Below, one piece after another: positions 10,686 through 25,320 of a stretch of DNA of 64,000 nucleotides. The first letter of the stretch is position 1. Each line of letters begins with the position of its first letter. The stretch is from Panorpa germanica (Eukaryota; Arthropoda; Insecta; Mecoptera; Panorpidae): contig OY783205.1 in the NCBI GenBank assembly GCA_963678705.1, forward strand, positions 26,465,034 to 26,529,033, given 5' to 3'. The notes beneath the pieces were generated by a model. The model was not told where the DNA came from. It saw only the letters and a list, made by a program, of their open reading frames with translations, and ran no database searches. The translations under genes and the position numbers were made by a program.

Positions 10686-11124
10686 GCCCCTTTTATTGAC
10701 GTTGATTTTTTATAATGATTCAGTTTATAAAAGGTAAAGAGCGTGAGAATTCTGGAAATCTAGGTTTTACCTCATTTTGAAAATTACCCCGTATTTTAAT
10801 TTTGAAGGGAAACTTTTAGTATATAATAGCTAAGTATATTGAGAAAAAGTTATGACACGTAATACATGTGATATGTAAGACAAAATATGTGATATTCGAC
10901 AAAAATACCATTTTTTGCATTACGACTGAAGCCACAACCGCCTTAATTTCTATAAAACTGTGTAATATATTGATAAAGTTGACTACCAGGACCTCAAATG
11001 TCAAATTACTTTTTAATAACTCACTATATTTTAGGAGATATTAACAATTAAAATAATCACTTTTTCCCTTTTGTATAACAGAGCGTAAAAGAGATAACAT
11101 ACTTAACATAGAACTCTTATACAT
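10686..11124. other. Non-coding interval
   Basis: AT-rich, no gene, no recognisable RNA or repeat. Confidence 0.5.
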
Positions 11125-11280
11125 ACAACAAATAACTGACCTTTCCCTTAATAGTGCTACATGTAACGTCATAAATATGGCCGACATCTGTATCACTAAA
11201 ACTGCAGCTCAAATTTGTAATTGCTATATCTCCGTCAACATTTAAATATTTAATAAAATAAAAACGCCTATATACATTTA
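11125..11280 (+). repeat. Dispersed repeat, copy 1 (partner at 45840-45987, inverted)
   Basis: Shares long blocks with the reverse complement of 45840-45987. Examples are AATATGGCCGAC, AATTGCTATATCTCCGTCAA and the following ATTTAATAAAAT. The copies are diverged and contain no frame; probably an old transposon fragment of unknown class. Confidence 0.65.
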
Positions 11281-12076
11281 TTAAGATCTATTTCAATCAA
11301 CAGTTAAAAAATCAACCCCTAAAAAATGAGTAATGTAAATGGTAATGTAGTACAAGCGTAATTAAATATAAAACATGTTTAAATAAACTCTTCCTAATAA
11401 TTAACCACAGTAAATTGTATTTTAGTAAATAGTTACTAAGAATAAGGTCAAAAATCTTTATGTCTAAAATACATTCAAAGAATTAAACTATCCAATAAAT
11501 TTAAATAGATGGTAATTCAAATGGACATATAGCGACATATTCATAAGAGTACATAAACCTAATTTTGTTCGCTTTTATAATTAAGTCAATTTTGATGGCT
11601 GCGCTCCGACTGTGTAACCCAGATATTATCTTTTAAATTCGATACACAATTCATTTTGCAATAGTGTGTTGAACTCACTATTAATCATTATATATATACA
11701 AATACAATCACACATATGTCATCTAATATGTACAAGATATACTCTGGCTGTCACATTAGACGTTAGGTCGCCTTAGGTACTCTATCTCTACTTCAACGAA
11801 GTCGTCGACAAGTCTCGCGTTTTAGTTTCAGGCTTAATGCAAGAGAGCAAATTCTTATTGTCCTTGAAAGCATTACATACAAAGCATATTCATGTTATAT
11901 ACTTCTTTATATATGAGTCATACTCTGATATCGTTAGTTTATCAATTCAATGAGGTTGTACATTTGTTTTAAGTTTTAAGTAATGTCCATGAAGTTTACA
12001 AGAAAACTTAAAGAATAAAAGCTTATCGTATTGGATTGGCCATCTGTTGAATTTATTTTAAAGTGAGTGTTATTTC
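11281..12076. other. Non-coding interval
   Basis: AT-rich with no gene. A slightly GC-richer patch at 11745-11830 carries no recognisable motif. Confidence 0.5.
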
Positions 12077-12844
12077 CAGAGATCTGCACAAATGCTTTAC
12101 AAAAGTATTTAAATACAAAATGCAAATAGCTCGATATTTTCCTATTTCAAATACAAAATACGTATTTTAAAAATAGAATACTCTTTATTTTACTAATATA
12201 AATGTTATTTTTTTTAATAATTATGACAATTCCCTTTGATAAAGACTTACTTCGTTTTGAAACATTTTTGTTTCATAGTTTCACCTAGAATTTTTAAAAA
12301 TAGCAAAAGTAAGTGTCATATCTTTATGTCGCACTAGTCTGTATGTTAAAAGTACAACACATTTAGTACACTCGTGTCTAAATAATATCAACTTATAAAT
12401 GAAAATAGTAGGTAAAATAATATATATTTCAGTAAGGAATGTAGTGGAGTGATTATCTTGTAGTAAAACAAATAATGAACGAGAAAATATGATAAACAAA
12501 TTTAGGTAAATGAAAATCAGATGTCTTATGGTGGGGGTAACAAGAAGGATAATAAAATAATAGGCACATCGATCATTTTAAATTAGAATTATTAAGACAA
12601 TTGTGCAGATACTTTTAGATCATAGATGGTGCTAAATGTTGGTGGGGTTCAAAAAATAATATTTACTGATTAACACTATGAAGTAACAAAAATGAAAAAA
12701 GTATTTTGTGTTTTACAAATAGAAAATAGGTTTGTAAATTTTTTTAAACTTCTTAAAAGATATTTAAATACAAAATAGAAAATAGATATTTATCATTTTG
12801 TATTTGCATTTTGAGTATATGTATTTGAAAAACGCACATATCTG
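12077..12844. mobile_element. Non-autonomous hAT-type element (768 bp)
   Basis: Ends are CAGAGATCTGC and, reverse-complemented, CAGATATGTGC (9 of 11 matched), fitting the CA-N-N-G start of hAT elements. The flanks are GTTATTTC (12069-12076) and GATATTTC (12845-12852): an 8-bp target duplication with one mismatch, the hAT hallmark. Subterminal regions carry TATTTAAATACAAAAT-like motifs in inverted orientation at both ends. The interior has no transposase frame, so movement would need a transposase from elsewhere. It contains the palindrome TGAAACATTTTTGTTTCA (12258-12275), also found at 21.59 and 43.47 kb. Confidence 0.75.
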
Positions 12845-15800
12845 GATATTTCAATATTGATAACACTAACGTGTTTGAAAAATTATTTCAAAATTTGCGA
12901 GAACTCGTTTTAATATTATATAAACGACAAATAGGTGGCATACTTCGTCCTTATCTGATGCATGGTGTTGTGCTTTAACTCTCTCTCGCTCTTATGTATA
13001 TTTAACAGTTAGAAAAATTTAGCAAAGTTAAACTTAGTTGACAAGAAGTTGCAAAATGAATTACATTTTATTTTTATTAAAAAAAATTGATTAAACAAAA
13101 TTTAAATAAAAGTAAAAAAATATTTAAGAAGGTGTTTAGCATGCTAGTAGGGTAAATAAAAGTGTTTTATATAAGTGATTCATTATTACTTCATGAATGT
13201 ATTAAAAACAGATAATCATTTATTTATAATAATTACCTCATGATGTAAACCACATAAACACCAACACATTTAGATCAGCCTATAATGACTTACGAGTATA
13301 ACAAGACAGATGTCACAATAAGATTGTCATGCCACTTTTTACAATGAATCCAAATTATAATCATTAAAAATATTTCTACAAACATTTTAATATATGTACA
13401 ACGAGATCTATCTAATGACTCAGCTATTATTTTTTCTTTTTGTGTGTTTAATTTTTTGCTTTATTTATAAGTTTTATAAATGTATGTACTACTTAAACTT
13501 TTTTTTGATTTTGTTAGTGTGTTCAAACTATATATATATATATATCGGTGTTACGGTTACACCGCTTAGCAACAAGCAAACTTATTTCCGATGAGTCATT
13601 TGCATTTAACAAAAAATACACAAAACATTTTACAAGTTTTAAGAGAATAATTGGAGCAGTAATTATATGTATTGTAACGTTATATACATTATGTTTTATA
13701 TTCAAATTTTATTGTTTATGTATAAGTGTATATAAAGTCATATATATGTATATGTGAAGTAATATATTTTATTATATTACACCACTATAATTTATAACAG
13801 AGTTCTTCTAATTGTATAGTTTTTTTGATAATGTCTAATAATTAGATAATTTTATCTCATTTCTGAAAATTATTTAGACAATTATCAAAGTTGATGTGTT
13901 ATTTGATTTAAATATATAGCAGCTGGCTTTTATAGGTTCGTATGAATTTTAAAAACAAGTATTTTGATCGTTTTGTACCAATGAATGCTACAAAAAAAGT
14001 TCCTTTGTTTAATAAGCTATGCGACGAGTATATCAGAGATAATACAAATCGAAGAGTGCCTGTGTACTTAATAGAAGACCTGAGTTCGAATCCAGTTTCT
14101 GATAGAATTTTTTTAATCAATTAATTATTGATATGATCTTATAACGAGATTTCATTCTACCCAGTGTAAATTTATCACAGATGGCACTCTTATATGAAGA
14201 GAAAATCCAGCAAACATATTGCGCAAATTCTAGAATATACTTTTAGGGGTTGAAACTCATTGAATTGTATTTCAATATATTCACCATTCTGTTTATAACC
14301 ATAAGTGATGTTTTTTATACAATTCTCCCTTATTATTACCCCCTAGCACCCCTCTAATTCATCTGTATGGAATGGATCATTGTTTAAACACTACATTTTC
14401 CATCACCTTGTCACTGTATGACCAGATGCGAAGTTTTAGAAAAACATGTAATGCATTCATAACAGAGGTATTTTATAAATCAATATTTATATCCTTGTTA
14501 TTTAAATATAACGTGGAAAAATAAATAATTAATATAAATAATATACATGTGTTTTTGTACGTAGTATGTTATTAGATATTTATAATTATTTCTAATTCAA
14601 TATATTACTTTAATATGATGTGAGATGAAATTTTCATTCATTTTTTTAAAGGCACAGTGGTCGAGTGCATTAAAACCAGTACAAATTCGTTTGTTATTTA
14701 CAAAAATGTAACAGAAATTTAAATTTAGTTGAATTAAAGATAAAAAAACACGACTTTAAACTTATGTATAATAAACACCAATCCTTATCTTAAAATATCA
14801 ATACCTATATTAATTGAACAACAATTTTCAATTCGATTGATTTCGATTTATACATGTACAATGGATCGATTGTACAGTACTGGCTGTAACAAATTGGGTG
14901 ACTGGGTAGCTGACTCATATACCACATAAAAAAGTCATTTAAAAACCATAAAACACGGATTAACAAAATTATTTACGATCGTTTAATGTTACGTCATTTT
15001 ATTGTATTAAAAAAATTGTAAAAACTGCATTACATAAGCAGAATTTAAGTTAAAATGTTATTTTTAAATCTTACAAGGGTGTTTATTAAAAAAAAATTTG
15101 TTCCTGAATTATACGAACTTTTTAACAACTATTAAGCATGAGTCACTGCCAAACTCTCAAACTATAATTAACGAAATTAAAAGGAAAAAATATTATTTTA
15201 AATATTTCTGCTAATTAAAATAAAATATGAACAAAATGTTAAAATCCATGTTCAAAACGGGAATCTTTGATCCCTCTTTTAGTTAGGTAATTGCATCATT
15301 CTAAATTAAATACATGGAATTATACAAAAATCACATAGCAACAGAGAGTAGCTAGAGCACAAGTTGCACGTGACGTCAGTAACAAGGTCCGTCCCTCAGC
15401 CCGATTGTGGGTGTGGGAGGATCCCATATTAAATGAATTTGTAATACTTATAATGTAATTTCACTGGAAATTCGTTTAATTTCTATCTCACTATCTCGTT
15501 GTGGTATTAATCAAGGATATGACAATGTGTCACTACACATAGCGAGCAGAGCCGTACTGGAATAAGAAAATAAATTACGTATTATCTTAGAATACATATT
15601 CACAAAGATAATACAGTAATTCATAAAGATATATGTTTATTTAGGATATCATTTCGGATCAAGCGAGGGTCATATAATAATGTTTAGTATGAGACGAGGT
15701 TCACTTTACCGTTTTCAGGACGAAAAGAGGGGCAAAGAAGATCCATTTGAGGATCAGGATAGGTTTAAAATTTCGGCTCGGATAGTATACGAAATTATAC

Positions 15801-18800
15801 TATCCGAAATATAACTTTTTCTATTTTAGTTTTTCTTATTAGATAAATTATGTCACCAAATATATTTTTTTGGAATTACTTATTTCTTAGAGCTGTATTA
15901 CACTCATGATTTAAAAAAGGGAAGTGGAAGGAGGAGGAGGGGGGAGAAGATTGATTAATAATTGGCATACAGTATTACAACTCCAAATCTAATAGTCCTG
16001 TACAGAATTGTTCTAATATGTTCCTACTACATGAAACAATTTTTTTGCTTGTTCATACATGTCAAAAATTAAAAATATAAAAATTTTATGCGCTTGCTTA
16101 TTGGTTATCTTCAAAAAAGCTTATTGGGCTTTTCTACAGCACTCAGCTGATCAATCTCTAATTTATGACCAAGATTAAAATCTGTTTGGTTATATTTTTT
16201 CAAGTTATTTGGCGTTGGACTGTTTTCAGAGGTGAGTTGTATCACCATCGACGTCCTACTATAATTACACTTTTTATGGTGTCGTGGTTTTATACTTATG
16301 TATGCTACATCACTGCATAATAAGTTAATGATTAACTGGACATAAAATCAATTAAGATTTGATAACTTTCAAACCAAAAATAACGTTGATTTGGGGATTG
16401 AACTTGAAGACACACATTTTTCAGAAATTGCACTTCGTGGAAAATACGTATACAGATACCTCATGGGTTTATTTTTCCAGGGATGCACGTCATTTTTGAT
16501 TATTTAATTAATGTTAAACTGCCTATTAATTGTATAATTCCAACTTTGATTAAAACATAATCTGGGGTTTTTCTTAATAGTTTACAATTTGAAAATGAAG
16601 AGCCTACTCAGTTTAATTTAACGAGCACGTATAGCAAAATAATGTTTCATAAAATGTTATGCAATATACAAATAAGGATATTTCTGAATACGGTCCTGTC
16701 AAACCTAGAATGTCATCAGGCTTTACCGGATATTAGTATATTAAGGTTTTCCATATTCCATGTAACCCAGACAGACTTAGGGCAGCAGGCTTTTTTTAGC
16801 TTTTTATATGTTTAAATTGCTTCCTATCTACCGGTAAACCGACCGGTGCAGTACCGGTATCGGGGGCCGGGTTCGACCTATCAATAACTAAATGATTAAC
16901 ATCATACATACACTTTCCAGCTGGAGTTTCGCGTCGCTTCATGGGGCAGCAGGTAAAAGTACAGACACGTAAAAGTGTGTTAAACCAAATGGAAAAAATA
17001 CATTTGAAATTTATTTAAAAAGGAAATAAATATCGAATTTTTTAACATAAAAAAGATAATGTATTTTTTATTTAATATGGTATGAGTTTGCATTTTGAAA
17101 TAAATTGAATATTTCGCAAAAATAAATACAGGATATTGAAATTTGAATCACATTTTTTATTTTGAAAGAAAAGCATTATACATTACTCTTATAATTTTTC
17201 AAAATGCTGTTGATACTCATAAATTTGTCAGGACCGCGTGCTATTTTCGTAATGTAGGTGTATTTCATTATTTTACGAAAAATAATACAGCTTTTTAAAT
17301 AGCGCAAATATCAAAGAATAATAATGAGTTTGATAAATTAACCGGATGTGATTGTATAAAACCGGAAAGATTAAGGATGGTATTACCCTGTATGTCACGT
17401 GTCTCTGTGATGCCTAATGCTAGATTCGAAGAAAAATATTTAAACCAAAATTGTCTGTTGTAATTGCGGGATTTCCAAAATCGCGAATCCCGTAAAATTT
17501 GCTACTTGGTGGCAAAAAGAAAAAAGCAACTGTATCTTCTTCATAAGTAGGCATTTGAAAGAGATAGTAATTCCAACACAATTCTAAGAACTTAGTTAAC
17601 AATACACAAAAAAGAAATTTTAATTTTGTGTTATAATTAATAATATATCTTAATTACAAGTAGTATCATCTCATTTAAAACACCACGTTTTATAAATTAT
17701 GTGTTTTTTTTTGTATTTATAAAAACTGGTATAACTGGTAACTTTTCTATTCAATCAACTTTTTTACCAACAAAAATAAAAAAAATTGCTTTGCAGACTA
17801 TTAAATATTAACTTACAAGACTTAAGCCTTGACCAATTCGTCAACTTTTATCTTTTTTTTTTAATAATGTTTAATATTTATAACTGAACACGTATTTAAT
17901 TCAAATATAAATGGTGCCTATAACTGACGTATGCGTCATCAAATTAATATTTTATAAATATTTAATTAAAATTGATTATTATTAAAGAAAAAAACAAATA
18001 ATATACGAAAATAAATGATTGTATAAAACTTTCTATACAGGAATTGAAGAATATGATAGTAACGATAAATAAATGAACTAAAAAGTATGAAATTTCTTTA
18101 AGTTACTTAGTTTTAAAAGGACAACAATCGGCGAATATGACTTAGCAATTGGAATTGCCGTAAAACAAAAAGAAAGAATATTAATTTAGAATAAAATAAA
18201 TAAAATTAAAAATAAATTATATAACAGTATAAGCAATTATATAAATAACAAAGAAACATAATAATATGTTCACCAAAGGTTAAATCGGACGATTAAATAA
18301 ACTTGGAATATACACAGATATTCGAATATAGTTTTTGTTGATGTGTGTGAATTAAATCGTCATTTCAACACATTTATATCGCTATCATAGTGACCTTCCT
18401 GCCGTGGGTGTGGCAATATTTTTATCAATACACAATTATAAATGATCCGATATTTGATGACGTCAAATGTTTTAGATCAAACAAAATTCGTGAAAACACA
18501 AATTATATATTCAGCAAAATTTAAATTAAATACATAATTGGGTATTTGCATATCTAAATATATACTACAGTTTCATCATTATTTTATATTAACAATTGTA
18601 TACATTTATATATACATATATATATATACATACCCTGCTTTAGTTAACTTGTATAAAGCATGACGAAATAAGTTTAATCATCCGATCAGGCGATGTGAGA
18701 ATCCATATCAAAAAATATAACTAGTGATGACAACTAGAAAGAGATATAATATACAATACAGTTACTTTAAAATATATCTCTATCACGCTCTAACTAACAG

Positions 18801-20324
18801 CCTTTATTATAAAGATGGTTACGCTATCTATACGTAGAATTGATCAATGTGAAGGGAAGAGAGCTTCTATTTTAATACCGTACATATAGTGCTATTTCAT
18901 TCTATATATACTCACTATGTATTCGTTATATACGAAAAAACTCTATTGCTAGAGTGAGAGAGCGATATGATATATACACTATACATCTGATTTTTTATCT
19001 CGCTTTCTTTGTCAGCCTGCAGTAAAATATTTTCTATAGCATCTTATTCTTTTTTTATGGCCCTGAGTATACAAGGTTTGACTTACATTGAACAGCCCTG
19101 ACATTGCATCAGCTGTAGGTACGGAAATAGGTGTTATTGACTATGTATTAAAATAAATTGATTAGAAATGATTTTAGACATTTGCAAATATTTATAACTC
19201 CTAATAAGAAAGTTTCATAGATAGAAACTTTCAATTGTTATAAAAACTTAATAGCTAGTTAATTACCTACAATTATTAGAAACCTATATAGGTATGGTGG
19301 GTTTAATTAAGGCATTTAGATTAATCTAAGGTATTCAGTTTTTTATTGGTGCAAATAATTTTAAATTACATTGCAGCTGTTTAATCGTATATATTCTCTC
19401 AGTGACATGCAGGCTACGGTTGTTTCATCATCCTCCTATTAATTCAAAGTTCGCCGAGGGGTTCACGTGATAAGCGCAGGATCCGTGGGAGGCAATGATG
19501 CAACAACGACTAATTTAAATGTCTAGTTAGATTATCGCAAGGTTTTCCTCGCATACGATATTCATCGTAATACAATACATTGCTCAGCATCTCGTATTAC
19601 AAAAAAAACTCTTATTAATTTTGAAATAAAATGTTATAATAGCATGTAATATTGCATTTAATAGACGGAAGATCGATTTAATAATTATATTGATTACATA
19701 AAATCTAAAAAATAAATGTTTCCTTAAGTTTAGCAACAATATTAGTCATATCCTTTGTACGAGTACTAATTATTCTACTTAACAAATCCAATTAATTGTT
19801 TATTCCATAACTTTCATTAAATTTTCAGAGGCGTAGAGAAACAAGGGGGATCATAATTCAAAAAATATATAATTTTATAATTCTGTGATATATTTATAAG
19901 CATTTTGTTTTTCAGTATTTTCTTAAAATATAAGTAGAGAATGGGACTTCAGCCGAGTTGAGAATATAAACAATGCTACATGTCACAAAAAATTCCATGT
20001 TTTACTTTCACAATAAGTTTAGTAAATCTGAAATATTCCCGTTATTCTGCGTGATACATAAAAAGCAAAACAGTCAGTTGCTATTGATACACCCCACTTT
20101 AAGTGAATCAGACAAAAACAACCATTCGTTCTCGATTTTAAGTTGATAATATGTTTATAACATTTCAACCATTATTTTAATCTTAGAATTTAACGTGCAG
20201 AGACTTTAGATACGCCTATGTGCATGATTCATCTTCAAATTATAATATAAATTAATTTATACCGCAAAAAGAACACATTATCATTTTCTTATTGCTGCAA
20301 TACATATTACATGTGTATTAATTA

Positions 20325-20328
<4 letters not shown>
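12845..20328. other. Long non-coding interval
   Basis: Seven kilobases of AT-rich DNA without a supported gene. Features seen: a weak tRNA-like A-box stretch at 14651-14690; a diverged right end of the 210-bp inverted-repeat family near 15135-15165; a perfect CRE palindrome at 15371-15378 and another at 18458-18465; a 10-bp-arm palindrome at 15780-15805; a GC-rich patch with GGGTTCGACC at about 16830-16880; a diverged repeat at 17640-17760. Open frames here are short, low-complexity and on both strands. Confidence 0.55.
15780..15805. repeat. Perfect 10-bp-arm palindrome
   Basis: GGATAGTATA, a six-base spacer CGAAAT, then TATACTATCC. Purpose unknown; could be a remnant of an inverted-repeat transposon. 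Confidence 0.5.
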
Positions 20329-20392
<64 letters not shown>

Positions 20393-20393
20393 G
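20329..20393. repeat. (TA)n-(GT)n microsatellite
   Basis: Uninterrupted alternating TA from about 20329 to 20376, then GTATGTGTGTGTGTGTG to 20393. Confidence 0.95.
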
Positions 20394-22380
20394 GTTTCTT
20401 CTACATCATTTGTTAAATGTTATAACCTTCAAAATCTTAAAATTTCCACTCTTACTTTGTAGCATTAGTCTAATCGAACTTGAACTAAAAACAATTGGAT
20501 ATGAGTCATTATAAAACGTGAAATATAATCTTGAAACAATAGATGCATTGAACAGATCAGTAATAAGGCAGATGCAGTAAATCTCCTGCTTTATAGCTTC
20601 ACTAAGTCTTTGAATAAAGCTACAAAAATGAAATACATTTTTCAAATAATAATTTTACATTAATTTTTGTTCATCCGTATTCTAGTTCTAACCCTCTGTT
20701 CAAAAAAACGACTACCCCTCTTTTTGCACCCCACTCACCCATTTCCTGCTAAACCGTTCGCACGCTTTATTTCCGGAGTGATAAATAAGCTCCAAAATCA
20801 CTTTTCTATTACCCAGATAATTTAAATTCATAATTCATATTAAGATATTTCATAAGTTGATTTATACGATTGAAATCTACTTATTATAAATTGGATTTCT
20901 TTATATAGGATCCGTCACTCGAAGTGTTACCTTTTAAGCATATGGCAATAGTACTCACACTCACTCACAGTACCATTTTAATTTAACTTATTTTTTAAGT
21001 TTTCTTTTTCTCTACTTAGTAGGAGATATACGGATTCCTATGACAAACCGTCCTTACAATTTCAATGGTATGTACAAAATTTAACGAAAAGACAAATGGG
21101 TCCATAATATCATAACTGCAGGAGCGTTAAGTCACATAGCAACAACAAAAACAATATAGTAGCCAAAGCCGTAAAGCCAAGCAATGAAAACAGACGTCAA
21201 AATGGGCCTATAGGGCATAAATACTGGTGACAGTTGATGAAATGGGCCTTGTAGATCACATCACAGTTCGCAGCATAGCGATATGGGGAAGGAAAGGAAA
21301 CGATCCAAGGATAAAGGGATAGGGATAGCACAGGATAGGGAGTTTATATAAAACGGAATCACTGGAAGTGGGAGTAGAAGGATAAATTGACTGTAGGGGG
21401 TGAAAAGTGGTAGTATACAAGAGGGGTTAAAATAATTCAAGTGTCACAATGTATATGTAAGTTGCAGAAACATTTTATCACGCTCTGTTAGCCAGAAAGT
21501 ACTTGAGGAATATCTCAGGTCATTTGTTAATTAAACAAGAAGTACACGCCAAAGTATTTAGAAGGTTTTGTTTTGTAAATGCAACTTTTTATGAAACAAA
21601 AATGTTTCAATCCTAAGTCGGAACATCTAAAGAATTTACGGTTTTGAATGTGATAAACCTAGTCTATTAAAAATTTATTGGCAAAAATATTCAAGGAAAT
21701 AATATCATATGCAAGTGATCATTTATTGCTTAAGATGTTTTTATCAATAACAATTTCATAATTGAAATTCCATTCGGGACAGTATTTATTTTATATAACT
21801 ATATTATCATAATATGTATTATTTAGCATATATTGCGAGAGTTAATTGTTTATTACTATTGTTTTAAGAGCATAGATTTTTAATTTAATTCTAGACTCAT
21901 CTGTTCATATTGATATATACTAAATACCATACAAATGTTAATAACAAAGGAATATTGTAAATAAAGCAACTGCAATACGTGCTTATCAGTTAATTTATAG
22001 TGAAAACTGACCACATATAATAATCTACGCAGTAATTGAAAAATATAAAGAAATGAACAAAGAAATTGAATGACTAATAAGAACGTAGTAGTAGACAAAT
22101 AGAATTGGCAGATGCTAGGCTGATTCGATTTGTAAAAACCGCAGATGTTTACTATAAAAATGTATGCGTCACAAAGAAAACTTACGAATAGCGTAAAACA
22201 ACACTAACTTTTAGATAAGTGTTACTCTTTCGAGATATCAATGCTTAAACTTTGCATAGTTGAAAAAAGACATAGAAATTTGCAAGTGTTTGTATCAAAT
22301 ATCGTCAGACTAGTCACTTTTAGATACTGCTAGATAGAAAAGTTCTCACACACGACCAAATAGCATCAATAGTACTGTAC
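20394..22380. other. Non-coding interval
   Basis: AT-rich. A fragment at about 20935-21015 weakly resembles 51615-51665 of the TTCCCAC-ended element. A purine-rich tract with GGGATAGGGATAG at 21290-21345 resembles one near 35185-35210. The palindrome TGAAACAAAAATGTTTCA lies at 21592-21609 in a segment shared with 43467-43530. No gene seen. Confidence 0.5.
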
Positions 22381-22772
22381 ACGCACATCCATAGTTATGT
22401 AGAAATAAACGTGGCAACTGCGCTGACTGTTAATCGTAGTAACACATTGCAGACACAACCAAATACCGCGCTTATTCAGTAGCAATATGAATGCGCTGTT
22501 GCCAGATCACTACTACTGTTTGATTCATCTCTTCAATTTAATTCAATTGAAAATCTTACATTTTAAATAATAATATCTCGATAACGACGGTCTATGACTA
22601 TAATTTCTATAGCATTTGGAATTTAAACAAAAATAATTCTCATAAATATTTCTCCCTAGATGAAATTACAAAACTTTGACATCGTTTTTTATAAATATAA
22701 CGTGGTCAATTTTAAAATAATTATGGTTCATATGATTTGTATTTACCAAAGAATAATTAAGCAAAGTGTTGC
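22381..22772 (+). repeat. Dispersed repeat, copy 1 (partner at 47530-48308)
   Basis: Shared blocks with the 47.5-48.3 kb copy include CGTGGCAACT, TAGCAATATG, CATTTTAAATAATAAT and GGAATAATTAAGCAAAGTGTT (here AGAATAATTAAGCAAAGTG). This copy lacks the 210-bp element that interrupts the partner. No coding potential seen. Confidence 0.65.
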
Positions 22773-25320
22773 ATTAAGTGGACCAATGATCCACTACCCT
22801 AAATGTAAGACTTCCAATATGATTCTTGATGTCTTTACTAAAAGAAACACTTAGAATAGAAAGTAACAGTGATTCTAATTGATAGATGATTCCATTCGCA
22901 AAATAATTGGCTACAGATGGCATCAATATATTATTTCGTTAATTACTTCTCCAAGCAATTTTCTTTTCAGACTTGCATACGATCGTAAAATTTTATCGTC
23001 GAAAACAAAAATCCACCCCAATTTATATATGGATATCCAAAAATAATCCGCCGCCAGTCTCAGTCTGCGTCTGGCTGCGCTGGATGTTTGGTTGTCTCCT
23101 ACAGCCTTCTGCATAGGCCTTTAGAGCCCTTAGTAACAACGAAGACGCCGCTACTATCATTTTGAAACTCATATATTTTTTTCTTCAACTGATATGAAGA
23201 AAGGAACTGAGAGGGAGGTCTCGTTTACTGCCAAGGGACATTTAAGGGATGTTGAGGGGATGATTAAAGGAAATCAGCTGATATTTTAACGATAGTGTTT
23301 AAAAGCCTTGAAGCCCTAAGCCGGATGCACACCGATGTATTATTAAATGATTCAAAACACCGTGAAATATATTGTTTTATTTTATAGTTTGTAATTTATA
23401 CAATTGTCTTTCTCTTGTTATGCTAATAGACCTTTGTTTTACCCTCATTTTTCTTCGTGTTATTTTTTATCTTTGTTATAAATAATTATTGGAGTGATAC
23501 AGTTTTATTTTTAATACAATAAAACACAAAGGCTACTTTAGGAAAAAGTACAGTCAACAAATTTGTACTGTTTTTTGATAAATGATTAATAATATTTAGG
23601 AAAGAATTAAAAAAGTAGGTCCTTAAAGATCTTAAACCTGTACTAAAAACTTATGGGCATGGTTTTACATCTTCCATTTTATGATACCAAATATTCAGGA
23701 TCATTTACAACAGATTGCATGACGGCAAGTTGAGTTATTACAAAAATTTTCTTGTTTATGTTTCTTATTTAGAAGTGTTCATATAAAAATTAAAAAGCAA
23801 ATAGTATATGGTATACAATATAGTTCTATATTGGTTTTTGATCTTATTTTGATTTTTTATAAGTCGTGTTTTAGAATAGAAGACAAGTATGTCAGTTTTG
23901 ATTTTTAAATAGTAAGTGCCCACAGTTAGAAGCAGTTACTCAAATTTTTGAAACACAGTATAACAAACAAGAGGTTGCACAATTTTGATCATTAATTTTT
24001 CTTCCCTTATGGTTTTCTTCACTATTCCGTTGTACATTTAACATTTAAATTAAAAATATATGCTACACAAAATAAATAGGCAACCAGCTGTTTCGGAGCG
24101 GAAATCCGTACAAAGAATTATTCCAATGCATATTCTACCTATTGCAGTGTACAGCTGACTCTAAAGAGTACAGGGTAGTGTCGGTGGTGAGCGCAGGTTT
24201 ATATGTCGTAAAATGAAATAAGCAAAGAACAAAGAAAGCTGAAAGCAATGAGTTTAAAAGGTCGTAAAAGTAATGCTTTGGTTTGAAACTTAATCTTTTT
24301 TTATTATATCAATAAAATATATAGGATTATATAATAATGATCATAAAAATATATGAGAGCTTTTTTTTTAGATTTATTTTCTTAATAATAACAAGTGTAG
24401 ACTATAATGTTTACAATGTCAATGATTTACATTGATTTATTCGTCCAATAGGGTCCTTTTTTTAGTGTTATTGTCTTTAATGCGTTCACAGCTTAAATCA
24501 AACAGTCAAAACAGTAAGATAGGCGTTTACTAACTAACAAAATTCAAACTACTGACTTCACAGAGTGCACAACTCAATATAACGTCACCGTGAACGCGTG
24601 GATAGTGAAAAATACATATTCAACAAAATACAAGCATTTCTCAATGTAATTATTTTATTTTTGTGTTAGTTTTAAGAAGATTCCAGAGTAGAAATACATT
24701 TTCATCAAAATCCTAAAATAAGATACTGTAATTACCCTTGCCAATAAGATAATTTAATAGTGAAGTATATTGAATAAACATATTTTCCATATTTATTATT
24801 TTAGGAAAATAAACTGTTATTCCTAATAGCACGGACGACACTGTCCTTTGACGACGCATCTAGTCCTTTTAGCCATGAAACTCTATTACAAAATCTTTTT
24901 ACATCTTTTTTATGTATTAAAGTACATAACCCATTTGGTTTTTGTTTATATTTTTATTTTCTTGTTTAAATACAATGGGCCATCATGTACTTCCAGTACC
25001 AAGCGTTGTTATCTAAATAAAAAGATTTTTACGATTTTTTCTTAGTGTAATTTTTAAAGATTTTCAAAAAATAGACGACTACTTTTTTTTATATGAATTT
25101 TATTATGCAATAAATTCAATGCTTTTATAAAGTTTAACGCGTTTAATTTAAAAATTGTAAACAAAAATTATTTTAAAAGATGTTATAGAAGATATGAGTA
25201 ATAGAGGGAGGAATATTTAAGAAAACGATACCATCTCTGTAAGTTTAATATTTGGAGATCAAGAAAAAGTGGATAATCTTACTATTGAGCAAAGTTTTAA
25301 TACTTTAACTAAGTATGTCT
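22773..25320. other. Non-coding interval
   Basis: AT-rich. A GC-richer island at 23041-23160 has an open minus-strand frame of 63 codons but no recognisable protein. No gene supported. Confidence 0.5.

Noticed and set aside
13942-14124. 60-codon frame with protein-like composition (KNKYFDRFVPMNATK...)
   Set aside because: An overlapping opposite-strand frame of similar length, no known domain and no repeat partner. The TTCGAATCC near 14093 lacks a tRNA fold.
16800-16900. GC-rich patch with GGGTTCGACC as a tRNA gene
   Set aside because: No A box at the right distance and no cloverleaf stems.
22923-23114. 63-codon minus-strand frame in a GC-richer island
   Set aside because: No recognisable domain; frames shift in and out of GC-rich sequence; may be an old repeat but no partner was found.
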